A stretch of 64,000 bases of DNA from Phoronis australis (taxonomy: Eukaryota > Phoronida > Phoronidae): assembly GCA_002633005.1 (NCBI GenBank), contig NMRA01000015.1, positions 489,239 through 553,238 of the forward strand. The letters run 5' to 3'. Shown in pieces: positions 48,739-59,639 of the stretch (position 1 is the first letter of the stretch; each line of letters begins with the position of its first letter). Below the pieces are notes generated by a model. It did not search any database, was not told where the DNA came from, and worked only from the letters and a program-made list of their open reading frames with translations. The translations under genes and the position numbers were made by a program.

Positions 48739-49468
48739 GGTCTTCTAAATCTACGGACATTTATTTTAGCTGGCCAAAAGCAAGAGCTACAACTGTGCTC
48801 CATGAAAGACTACGTAAAACACGACTTCTTTTGCAGACAGTCTACCCAAGTCATACGCTATACTCTTGTCTGGTGACTTTTTAAAATCACGCCAGTAGGC
48901 CTATATTAATACTGAGAGATTATTACACGGAAACTAACGAAGTTCATGGAGCAAAAATAGTGATCTCCCTCTTAATCTAAACCGACACTACTGCAAATTC
49001 ATGAGGAAATTGGTGAAAAAACGGCCCAAATCGATACAAAAGAAAAAAAGGCACCCAAGTCACTTGGATGCCGCACGGGCCGGAAACGCTCCACACCCAA
49101 TGACCGTCTCCAGCTTTGGGAATGATATACCATGACCGTAACACAATTTCGCATCTGGAATTCAGAGGCACGGCCACGGAATCTGGTCCGCGGTATAAGA
49201 ATTTGATCATGTATGGAGCATTTTCGGTGCTGTTGACAAAAAAAGACTAACATGAGTAGGTCTCATAAAATTGCTGCCAGATTAGGACCAAGAGACACTA
49301 GCGAGTAAAGCAAGTTTGATCCGCATGCTTTACTTATAATGCACGGCGACATCTCGTGAAGACTTCCGTGATCTCGCGTTTCTTGCAAGAAATTTGCTGA
49401 ACGGAACGCAGCACTACCGTAGGCCAACTACGGTGTATAATGAATAACTGCATCGATAAATTTGCTAT

Positions 49469-49517
49469 GTACTAACTTTTGTGGTCGAGTTAGCAATTCG
49501 ACCACAAAAGTTAGTAC
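49469..49517. repeat. Perfect hairpin, 20-bp arms and 9-nt loop
   Basis: The left arm 49469-49488 (GTACTAACTTTTGTGGTCGA) is the exact complement of 49498-49517. It is followed by a degenerate series of CTATCGATAG-like palindromes to about 49650. There is no poly-T run typical of a terminator. Confidence 0.9.
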
Positions 49518-52297
49518 TGAACTCTATCGATAGACTAAGAGTTATCAAGTCCATCGATAGAATTTTGTAACTCTGTCGGCAGAGATATCAACTCTATTGA
49601 TACAGTTTAAAACAAGTCTTTCAAAAGCGACCGATAGCAACTCTTTCAATAGACATAGGACAGGAGAAAAAAGAATGGCTTGTTGACCTTTAACAGCCAG
49701 GGGCTGCGACAACTCACGAAGCCTCACCATTTAGAAAATCTCTGCACTGAATGTGACAAAACTTAAATCGTTAAACAGTATTGCTTCTATCGCGTTTTTA
49801 ACATCTTTGTATCCGAAACGAAAAAAATTTGGAGGTGTGGAGTGACTTCAATATTTAGGTATTTAGCGATACATTGTGCGGGCTACAGGGTCAAGATAAT
49901 ATTGTTTAATCACACAGACCACCGTAATGTCATGTGTGTCAATGAACCTCATCCAGCCTGAGTCACGTCAACTTCCCTTTTCTCATGACAAGAGCTGCAT
50001 TATATGCGTTTAGGGCCAGGTAAAAGAGCTACAAGGGATTTATACAAAGTCAGGGCGTGAAAATCGGCTAAATAAACAAAAACATCCCCTCTCAAAGACA
50101 TTCTGCACCGGTCGCCCTGCAAGAGGCAAAACCCATAAATAACCCGGGGTGACAAAGTCAGTGAAAGACGAGCTCTAAGAAATTTAACCAGCCGCAAATC
50201 CATTCAACCTCTGATGCGACTCGTGTTCAGGTATTTGGATTACAGGTAAAAAACGTTGTTCAGAACTGCCTCCGACCTTTGCGCCTAACCACAAACAAAT
50301 ACGAGAACAATGCACGGTTTATTTGTCGACTTCATCAAAGAGACTGTGAGAAGACTTTTTTCCATTTGTGAAAACTTATCGTGTAACAGATCTCTGCCAT
50401 GTGCAATTCAAAAACCCACCTGCGCGCACACCCGAACATTACTATATAACCAGCTGATAATGTTCGTTACCACATGCCAGTTTAACTTAAACCTCATTCT
50501 CATTAAGAATGGCCCAAGGTATCGACCACTCGAGTAAAATGCACTGAATGAACCTTGTTCAATGATTAACACGTTTTCTTTAGACGTGAGATTTTTACAC
50601 TTGGCCAAAATTCTTTTTACCTTGCTTAGTGGGTGCACAATAGCCAGCACAGACAATTGAACCACAATGGTTTAACAGGAACGATATTGAAACTATTTAG
50701 GATTTTTCACTAACTAAAGCCATCGACAGCTTCGATGCATGGACGTTAAATGTTCACTGGACGCTAAATGTCCGATGTCCATTTAATAAATAAGAAACCA
50801 ATAACAACAATGTCAAAAAAGTCCAACATTCACTTTAATTTGGCGCTAAAGCTTAATAAATATTTAGTCGATAAACTCCTTATTTTTCGAACCAAAAGTT
50901 AAGTTTGCACACCACGCCTCCTCGTATACCGACCCTAAAACTGGGCACGACTAAAAATATATTATTTAACAATTGACAAAAGAATTTTTAATCATGTAAA
51001 CAAAATACATTGATGACAACAATGAAACTGAAACAAATTTCCTGTCACCTACCTATCCATATCGCAGAGAAGGTCTAATTTTTAAATTTGGCGTTAAACG
51101 TTATTTATTTTTCGTGAATGTATTTCTAAAAACGATTAAATCTGCCAAATGCAGTCCAGTCTATGTTATGTAGACTTCGATTCTGATCCGTGGTTCTATA
51201 CTTAAGTGGTTATCTTACTTTACATTTTGGTGCCAAGATAAATGATAACACGAAGACCCACTAAACAACAAGCCGGGCCCCTGACGGAAACTTCTACTTT
51301 TTGCGAGTGGACACAGCTGTCGTTTGCGGAAACCACATGCCCATAATTATTGCCTTTGTCGGAGGAAATACTCGTATACGGAGAGATGACGACATCTGAG
51401 GTAGGAGTGGGATAAGAAGAGCTGATGACAAGTTTGAGCGGGCAACTGTTTTGAGTCAAACTGATTAGTTACGCAATAATTGAAGTTTCTTTTCAAATTC
51501 CTCAAAAGTATTCCTTTGGTGGTCCTGAAACCTTATCGACCAATTAGCCTAGTTCTCACAAGAACAGCCCGAGGAACAATATACACAAAAATAGAATCGT
51601 GAACCATTTAAATTCAGTGTTGATTTTTACAATGTTTGGAGGTTTTTAAAGAACAACAGTACATAAATTAAAAATATGGTTCAGAGAAAACCTTACCATT
51701 TGGGTACAATAGCTTTGTGAAAATCTTGTTACCCAGAACCATATACTTTCTTACTACACCCAAGGTTTAGCATGACCTCTGAACCAGAGAAGGCTTTCGA
51801 TTTTTTAAAATGGAAAATTAACTGAGCTACAAGAATCGAATTTGTTCAAAACCAGACAATAACGTGAAAATTGTACAGTAAAATTTTCGCTTAGTCAGAC
51901 CGCGAAACTATAACTGTGGTAAACACCTTTTATTTCTTCAATGAAGGAAATGAATGTCCTTAGTGAGGAAGTCTTCAATGAAGTTCTTAAAACGAATTAA
52001 GGTGACGGAGGACTTTAGAAAAAATGACCAAATCTAACTTTGGAACATCCTCTCTCAAAGATGGCGGACCAGAGTCATATGCAAATTTATGCAGTGTTCT
52101 CCAAAACGCTTTTGATTATTTATAAAATGTTCCACGTCCATATAAATGAGACTTCAAATTTTCATGTAAAAACTCTACACAATACGAAAACAAAACATTT
52201 TAGAAAACTGTAACATCGTGATCTCGATCTTCATAATTTTATCAAATAAACTTCGATCATGTTACACCTTGTTGTGCTATCCATGAACCTTTTCATG

Positions 52298-52382
52298 TAC
52301 CAAGACATGGTCACGTGACCAAATCGTACCAAGACATGGTCAGGTTACCAAATTGTACCAAGACATGGCCACGTGACCAAAT
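52298..52382. repeat. 29-bp tandem repeat with CACGTG palindromes, about 3 copies
   Basis: The unit starts TACCAAGACATGGTCACGTG. Copies 1 and 3 have CACGTG; copy 2 has CAGGTT instead. The CACGTG core with its flanks (GGTCACGTGACC in copy 1) is a perfect 12-bp palindrome of the bHLH E-box type. Confidence 0.9.
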
Positions 52383-53452
52383 TAAGAACAGATTGGTAAA
52401 AGGAAACCTTCAAATTCTACGGTTTTCTACTTTCAGAAAATATATAATTTTACCCAATTAAAATCTATAGACATTTGGTTAACTGTGCAGTCTTGTCAAC
52501 AAGGGCTTGTGTAAACTCAGTCTCCTTTGGAAAAAGATTTTAATTGTTGCCTTTCCCATTTTCCAAGTGAAAACAATGACAATGGTATAAATATTCATCA
52601 CCTTGTCTATAGTAAAATAAACATGTTATCGTCCAAGTTTCATGCCTTAAGGCCATTCACGTTTTTCCAAGAATTTCGTGAGGAAACTGTAATACTCACT
52701 ATAAATGTTTAATGGCTTAAGAAGGCCAGACATACAACAATGACAGAAGAGAAGTCAGACACAAGCAAGACACGATTTTATTCATTTCCCAATTTTCAAA
52801 GACAAAGCACAAGTATCTAACATACAGGTTGATAGGCGCGTTCATTTACTCCAAAAGGCGGTCAAGTATAAATGGTCAACTGATACATCTTTCCATTAAA
52901 ACTGACAGTACTGGTTAAACACTGCTGACCCATACCTGGCCGAAGGCAATACCTGACAAAATACCTTTCATCTCTGCTATTCACACTTACTTGAGTTGGA
53001 CTCAGCGCCACCTGGAGGATTACATTATGTTCATGAAGTATACAAAGACTATTAGGCCATAACAATGGAACTCATAAAACGATATCAATTTGACACTATA
53101 CTGCTGAAAATCATCAACAAGTTCGCAAAATATCTGAATTCGCCACAGAAAATTTAAGTTTTCAGCAAAAACAAGACTTAAACAACACATCGCTTGATTG
53201 CTTGATTTTCTGAACTACACAAAAATTTACTTCAGTCCCACCCTGCGAATAACGAACAATATGTGCGTATATTACCAATATCACATTTTCACCTCCAAAA
53301 AACATGATATCATAACTTTATAAATTCGCTTGAAAGTAGTGCTTTAAAAAAATCTATTACTACATTCAAACTATCAATACATTTTTCAAGTACACAAATA
53401 TTACAGATGCACCAACATTTCTGTTCACTAGTTGAGACATATTGTAATTGCC

Positions 53453-53477
53453 TTGAATGGGGGGGGGGGGGNGGGGG
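53453..53477. other. Poly-G run with one undetermined base (N at 53472)
   Basis: A G homopolymer of about 19 bases with a single N. Likely a sequencing or consensus ambiguity at the homopolymer. Confidence 0.9.
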
Positions 53478-54465
53478 TCACTGTGACCTGGCCAGGATCA
53501 GTGACTAGACACCCAAATAAAATCAACCTACAAATGACCTAACTATTCCATGTGACAAATGGACCACAAACACTTCACACTATTGGCTTCTGAAACATTC
53601 ATTTATCAATCGAATGGTCCAATTAACAGCATCATACAATACACAAACTTCCATTTTAACTAAGCAATAACAAAAACACAAGCCACAAATATTTTCATCT
53701 AATGCCCTAAACCTACACAAGCTCTCATTTATGCACAAAAGTGTAACCCAAACCTGACCACAGCTTCATTGAAAACTTTACACAAACGAATCCTCTTTTT
53801 CATAATTTCACAATTTCACAACCCATTACACTTGAGGCGTGTTTCAAGGGAATCACCAGCTGCAGAATGGATGTGCCAAGCCAACACATGAAGGTTGTTG
53901 TACACCAAGGCCACACTCAGCCATACAGGTATATTACAGGTAACAGCCATACAGGTAACAAATCTCGGCCAACTTATTATTGCCCCTTCTTGCTCATCAC
54001 AACCTAGTAAACATAAATAATAAATAATAAACAATGTTATTGGAAAATTCACAGTGTACCTTGCTTCCCTTACAACTGACACTACAGTTCACAACTCAGT
54101 TTCAGGCGACCAGTGGTAAAAAAATACTCAACGAATCTCCAGTCAGAACATGGCACACTCGTACCATGTTTAAAAATATTTCCACTTGTACACGTTTTTC
54201 ACAACAGATATTTCACAAAATAAAATTTCACTTGTTGGCCATGTTGAATACTAAATTGCCTGTAAATGACTCCAAACGTTCAGTGCTATAGTCTGAGCTC
54301 ATTAAAAACAAGAGGCCCATTCCACTAAAACGTCACAACTTTACGACACTTTTTCGACAACGTCTAAATGGAGGCCAAAACTAACAGCTAGTTGTAAGTC
54401 TCCGTTTTGACTCAGTGTTAAAAACACTGGGAAGTTACGATATTTTAGCGAAACAGAGCCCAAGG

Positions 54466-54762
54466 AGTGACAAACAGGGCCCCACCCCTAGGTGACAAAC
54501 AGGGCCCCACACTCAGGTGTGACAAACAGGGCCCTGCCCCCAAGTGAGACAACCAGGGCCTTGCCCCCAAGTATGACAAACAAAGTCCCACCCTCAGGTG
54601 GGACAAATGGAACCGCATCCAGGTGTGACAAACAGGACCCCATCCCCAGGTGTGACAAACAAAGCCCCCCAGGTGCGACAAACAGGGGCCCATCCACAGG
54701 TGTGACAAACAGGGTGCCGTCCCCAGATGTAACAAACACGACACCGCCCAAGTGAGACAAAA
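54466..54762. repeat. About 23-bp tandem repeat, about 13 copies
   Basis: Units are of the type GTGACAAACAGGGCCCCACC plus CCAGGT, variable in length (19-24 bp). Open frames of 87-120 codons on both strands are a by-product. It lies within the predicted ACC 3' UTR. Confidence 0.9.
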
Positions 54763-55162
54763 TGACCAGTTCTCATGACCCAATATGGCCCACAACTGAA
54801 AGGACATTCTATTTCTTTTTTTTCATAAATGACAAGTGCCATCAAAATGATCAAGTCCTATACAGCGCCAATCACCGAACAATTGCTAGAAAAATTGATT
54901 TACATTTCTGTAGTTATGTTTCTCACGTGCATCCACAATGATACAGCTGTAATCTCAAACTGCATCTTGCTTAGCTTAATTGTATCATATGATGGAAAAA
55001 TCATAGTAAAATTCCCTAATAGAAATATTAAAATATTCAGTTTTGCTTCATTGTATAATTTTTTAACAGTGCAGCAATCATTTAACACACAGTGAATTTT
55101 CAGCATTTTTAGCAAAGATTGACACTTCATCCTAATTTTCCAAAACCACGGCATTGAGTTAC

Positions 55163-55295
55163 TCACTTTGATTCTTCTATAGATGTCTCCATTGTTGCTA
55201 GGATACGTGCGACCTCTGACCTTTGACTTGAGGTCATATTCTGGGTTATGTGCACCATTGCATCCATGGCAACATCAGAGTTTTTATCAATTAAA
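55163..55295 (-). CDS. ACACA: ACC terminal exon and stop
   Basis: It encodes [37 protein letters not shown] and a short EESK tail, then TGA (complement of 55163-55165). Human ends ...ILSTMDSPST, so the length is normal. The intron upstream is about 3 kb and carries an inverted copy of the dispersed repeat seen in USP5. Confidence 0.95.
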
Positions 55296-58200
55296 CTGAA
55301 ATAAAAAGATATCAAAACCAAATGCAAATGTGACCACCAGATTTACAAACTGTGGTAGGTTTCCAAAAAACTTACAAAATTTTGTATCCACGCAATTGTG
55401 ACGGAAAAATGTTGCGCTATTTTCAAGTGATTTAGTGTTTATTTTGGTCTGTTTTCCTACTGCGTTATTAACACATCCTGAACAAGAGCAACAAGGAGCG
55501 TTGAAAAACGCCCACGAATGCATCGCAAATGGTGCGCTTTTAGGGGGTTTTGTTTGTATCATTGAAATGGCCACTAGATGGTGCAAAATATGTCAAATCC
55601 ATCCGAAAACCAAAAAAATGTCTTCGTTTCTTTAAAAGAAAGCCATTTACCAAATTTCATAAAAATTTGTCGAGGAACTTCAGAGAAACAGAGGAAAACG
55701 AAAAAAACGAAATTGCCACTAGGGGGCACAGTGTTTGTCGGATCCGTCTAAAAGTCGTCGTCTTCTCTAGTTAACTTCATATAAATACACGTGCTAAATC
55801 AATAAAGATCCTGCAGAGGGCTTAGGAGATACAGGTATAGGTGCAAAAAAGCCACTAGGAGGCGCCACAGTACTCAAAGTCATCGGAAAATCATTTTCAA
55901 CTGTCCCTTTCATAGAAAGAACATACATGCCAACTTTCACAATCATCCTTAGAGTGGTTTGGTTGGCAGAGAGACGCTTGGACGCCCAGACAGAGATGAC
56001 GGCAATATGCGACCACATATAAATACGTGGGTGCATAATAAAAAGTCAGCCAAATTTCAACGAAATTCTTCAACATTTTTTTGAAATTTTCCAGATGGAT
56101 GCCACCAGAGTTCCACCATTATATAAATTGAAACAATTGAATCCACCTTTTTAAGACTTCTTAGCGATCGAGATGTGAATGAGTCAAAGTTCAAAGTGAG
56201 CTCTAGGAATACTTGATTTGAGCATTTTAACAAGTATTTAGGGAGGTCCCATTATTGGGAGCAGAGGGTATGGACACAGTCTTGTTCAACTACCTCACAT
56301 CACTGTTGCTTTGTCGTCACCCTGTTTACCCCCATTTCCCAAAGACAGTTGCCCCCTCTCGCCCACTGCTGCCCTGTTAGAACTACACAGAAGACACGAT
56401 CAAGCAAAAAAGAACACCTCAGAAACGAAAAAGTGTAAAAACATTTAGATGGTGAGCAAGGAATGACAAATAAACTGATTACCACACAGGTTTTTTACGA
56501 AAACCCGTAAACTCCAAAAACGCAAAAACGACATAATTGGTTGTGGTCAGCACAATACAGCAGCTCCTCAGTTTTAAAAGTGAAAAATTAGGAGGATCGT
56601 GATACGTTTCAGACGAGACTGGCAAAAAGAAGGACTGCAACCCATTTCCCCTGGCATCAGGTGACACTGAGGAAAAACGTACCCCAATCCCGTTTCAGGT
56701 GGCATCAATTGACTTTTTCTTTTTGAAAATATGGACAATGAAAAAATACTGCATCGCTGCATCGACTTTCAACCAAAACAGACCAGAACAAATTGCACTA
56801 TTTTCTTTGGCCAAACCAAAGAGAGGTGTGCAGCTGTTATCTTTCATTTCCAAACAACACAATGATCAAATTTCTTCACAACAGTCTTGTCACTCAAACA
56901 CTGAAGGTATGTAAGAATTAGCAAGTCAAGCCGGGTGAAAAATTTTTCCATTCATCCCTATTGAGATAAGAAGCGAGTGGTTTAATGTGACTTTATAATT
57001 AGACAACACACTGGCAATAGAAAGGTGTTCACTAAAGTCAATCTCCGTTGAAGCCTCAAGGTACATTGAAAAGAGTATTGAAAAGACTTTCCATGTTTAT
57101 TGGGTTAGAACTGCAGACGTTGTGGTTCAGAGATCTCAAACGGGGTTCAGAGATCACAAACGTGATAGACAACCATGGCCCCGGGCTATTTCATCGAGGA
57201 CATCCAAACACTGCAGGGGATGGTCTAGATTTTAAGATTTTAACAGGCCTACCAAACCAAAACATTCGTTTAGCAAGATATCATAAAAAGGCTAGAAACA
57301 CATTTGTTTGTAGAAAAGTGACAATTTCTTTGATGTTACAAATATGCGATACATTAGATAATTTCATCTATTTTTTTTCCAATGTATTTAGTCTCTACAA
57401 CAGAACTACTAAATATGGTAATGCCTATAATTGAATGAAAACTTTAAACTTTTGCATTGACTGAACTATAGTATCACGTTTCACAGTGAATTGGTCATTA
57501 CAGTGTTACTCAGTTTACGCTACACAAGTCATGGTAAGTTCTACTTTTTGGCACATTCACATCCACAGCAGCTAATAATAAGTAATACCAACCTTTACAT
57601 TGTTAGCTCATTCGCGTACACACTAGCCAATGATAAACCCCTCCTCATATAGTGTTGACTCATTTACATATGCACTAGCCAATGATAAACCCCTCCTCAT
57701 ATAGTGTTGACTCATTTACATATGCACTAGCCAATGATAAACCCCTCCTCATACAGTGTTGACTCATTTACACAAAAGCAAAAACAAGTAGTATGATCGT
57801 TTGTTCTGCAATGTTGACTACTTCTCCAGCACAGAGCAATTATTCCTTTTTATGAACAAAGTTGACTAAGTCACATGACATGATATTCACAACAAGGGCA
57901 ATGTCTGGTGGGAGAAATTACTCTGAAGAACCATTTCACAAAATTGCAAAAAAGCTACTTATTTGTGAAGATTCGATAAAATGCAAAATGTGTCAGTTTA
58001 TACACACTTGTATCACATAGTTATCAGCTTTAACTTTGTTGATTATTGGTTGCTGCTCAAGACGTGATCTACACAAATGACCTCTGTGTTCTGATTGACC
58101 GGACTAATAACCCACGGCGCCACCTAGAGAAGTCTTCTACACAGTGCCTGATATATGAACTCAACTTTAACTTAACTACCCGTTGTATTTGTATTTTTCT

Positions 58201-59639
58201 CCCTGTTCTCAACACAGAGTGTCCAGTACCCAATGTTAAATGAAAGTGATGGCTCCATATGACTAAAACTAACTTACCTGCGAATGAGCTGTATCACATA
58301 ATCTCTCTTGACAAACTTTATATTTTCTGACAACACAGAGTGCTCGGCAGTGCCACGCAGCTGTTTATCGAGCCACTCGACCACCGCAGCATTATCCTCC
58401 CACTTGTAAGCCTAAAGAGAGACACAACAGAACAGTGATTAACACAAACAGCTGGTCAATAAAAAGTGTTCTAATCGCTGCGAGCAGTCCATCCTCAACT
58501 TTTGAGGCACTTTTGACTGCTTACAACCACCAGTATTACATTTAAAAATATTGTATTCGTGTTTATTTTGTGTATTTGTAATATTTACCAATTTCTGTAC
58601 TTAAGTCACAAAATAAGTATTTTGTTGGATGCATACAGTGTTGACTCATTTATAGTAAACAAAACAACTATTGTGTTGATGAATAGGCTGCAATGAGAGG
58701 CAATGGAGGAGGATAAGGGGTCAAAATCTGCTCTCTGTCCTCCAGATTCCGCTGTTAGACAAAATATTCACAAACTGTACTATATACAGTAAAAAATATA
58801 CAATTTTTAACAACAATAATTTGCCAAAACTGACGTACTTCTATTTTTACCACATTACAGCAAATGGTCAAAATTTTACCAAAACGTTGTTAGGTAAATT
58901 ATAACCACAAATGTAGCACTATTTATGCCATACACATCAAGCTGAAAGCAAACTAAATTTTCATGAAAAGTCATATTTGTTAAGAAATTTTACAAAATGA
59001 ATTTTCACTTGTCTTCCATATTGTGTGCCCAACTGACGAATGTTAGCATACAAAACAAAAAACATTTCCAAGAAGTGTAACAACTTTGACATTCCTGGCA
59101 TCACATGACACCAAATGATAAGCAATCATGGCGATTTTTCAATTATTTCAGATAAAATTATTTCCAAAATTGACATTTTTTAATTGTTCATAAGTCATCT
59201 ACCATGATGCTACAAATGATGATAGTTTAATGGCAGATACAGCTGCAGTAAAAATAGAACCAGCAACTGAGTAAAATTTTGATAATGTAAAGGTTTGTTG
59301 ACAAAATAACAAAATAAAAATTCTCTTGTCTGTTACACTGCATGCAAAATAAATTATTGATTGCAAACATCTTGTGTTGACAGCGCCCTCTGACTCAACC
59401 AAATAAAATTACACTTGTCTGCCTATTTTTGCTGTCTGTAACGCAAATGACAAGTTACGCTTACTTACATTGACTGTGCCCTCTGCCTCTGCAAACCACC
59501 GGCCAACCATAGCCTTGATCTGACCATTGGTCAACTCTGGGTTGACATTGGACACTCGACTACAAGCCTCCTGTTCCAATAACAATCGTCGTAGGCGCCA
59601 ATAGAAAAACTTACGTGACGTCCGCCAAGACAGCGTATC
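55163..59639 (-). CDS. ACACA: Acetyl-CoA carboxylase, last three coding exons (gene continues beyond window)
   Basis: Biotin-dependent multidomain enzyme that carboxylates acetyl-CoA to malonyl-CoA, the committed step of fatty-acid synthesis. Only the C-terminus of the carboxyltransferase domain is present: exons 59639-59469, 58411-58278 and 55295-55163 on the - strand, 145 residues plus stop. Conserved stretches are [32 protein letters not shown] and [20 protein letters not shown], matching the end of animal ACC (human ACC1 about 2,346 aa). Phases 0, 2 and 1 agree. Vertebrate ACACA/ACACB are duplicates, so this is the single invertebrate type by inference. The intron upstream of 59639 runs to the window end. 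Confidence 0.95.
55481..56038 (-). repeat. Dispersed repeat, copy 3 (0.56 kb, inverted), in an ACC intron
   Basis: Read on the - strand it starts ATGCACCCACGTATTTATAT and ends with CGTGGGCGTTTTTCAACGCT. It is the same family as copies 1 and 2 but internally shorter. It lies in the intron before the last ACC exon. Confidence 0.88.
57601..57771. repeat. 52-bp tandem repeat, about 3.3 copies
   Basis: The unit contains TTACATATGCACTAGCCAAT then GATAAACCCCTCCTCATATA. The first copy is diverged and the others are almost identical. In the last ACC intron. Confidence 0.93.
58278..58411 (-). CDS. ACACA: ACC penultimate exon
   Basis: It encodes [18 protein letters not shown], then [17 protein letters not shown], aligning with human AYVWDNNKDLAEWLEKQL and ENIKCISRDYVLKQIRS. 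It ends in phase 2 before GTAAGT. Confidence 0.96.
59469..59639 (-). CDS. ACACA: ACC exon ([10 protein letters not shown])
   Basis: 57 codons: [20 protein letters not shown] through [17 protein letters not shown] and EAEGTVN. The human counterpart is [19 protein letters not shown] and NPELTDGQIQAMLRRWF. The acceptor is the complement of CTGG at 59640 and the donor is GTAAGT. Confidence 0.96.

Larger units (their letters stand above)
52777..55162 (-). other. Probable long 3' UTR of ACC, with polyadenylation signal at its end
   Basis: On the - strand the first clear AATAAA downstream of the ACC stop is the complement of 52777-52782. The interval holds no coding sequence. It contains the tandem array at 54466-54762 and a G-run with the undetermined base at 53472. 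CpG density is low throughout, as in the ACC gene, and rises below about 52 kb. Inference only. Confidence 0.35.

Noticed and set aside
54445-54807. ORFs of 87-120 codons on both strands
   Set aside because: By-product of the 23-bp array in the probable ACC 3' UTR.
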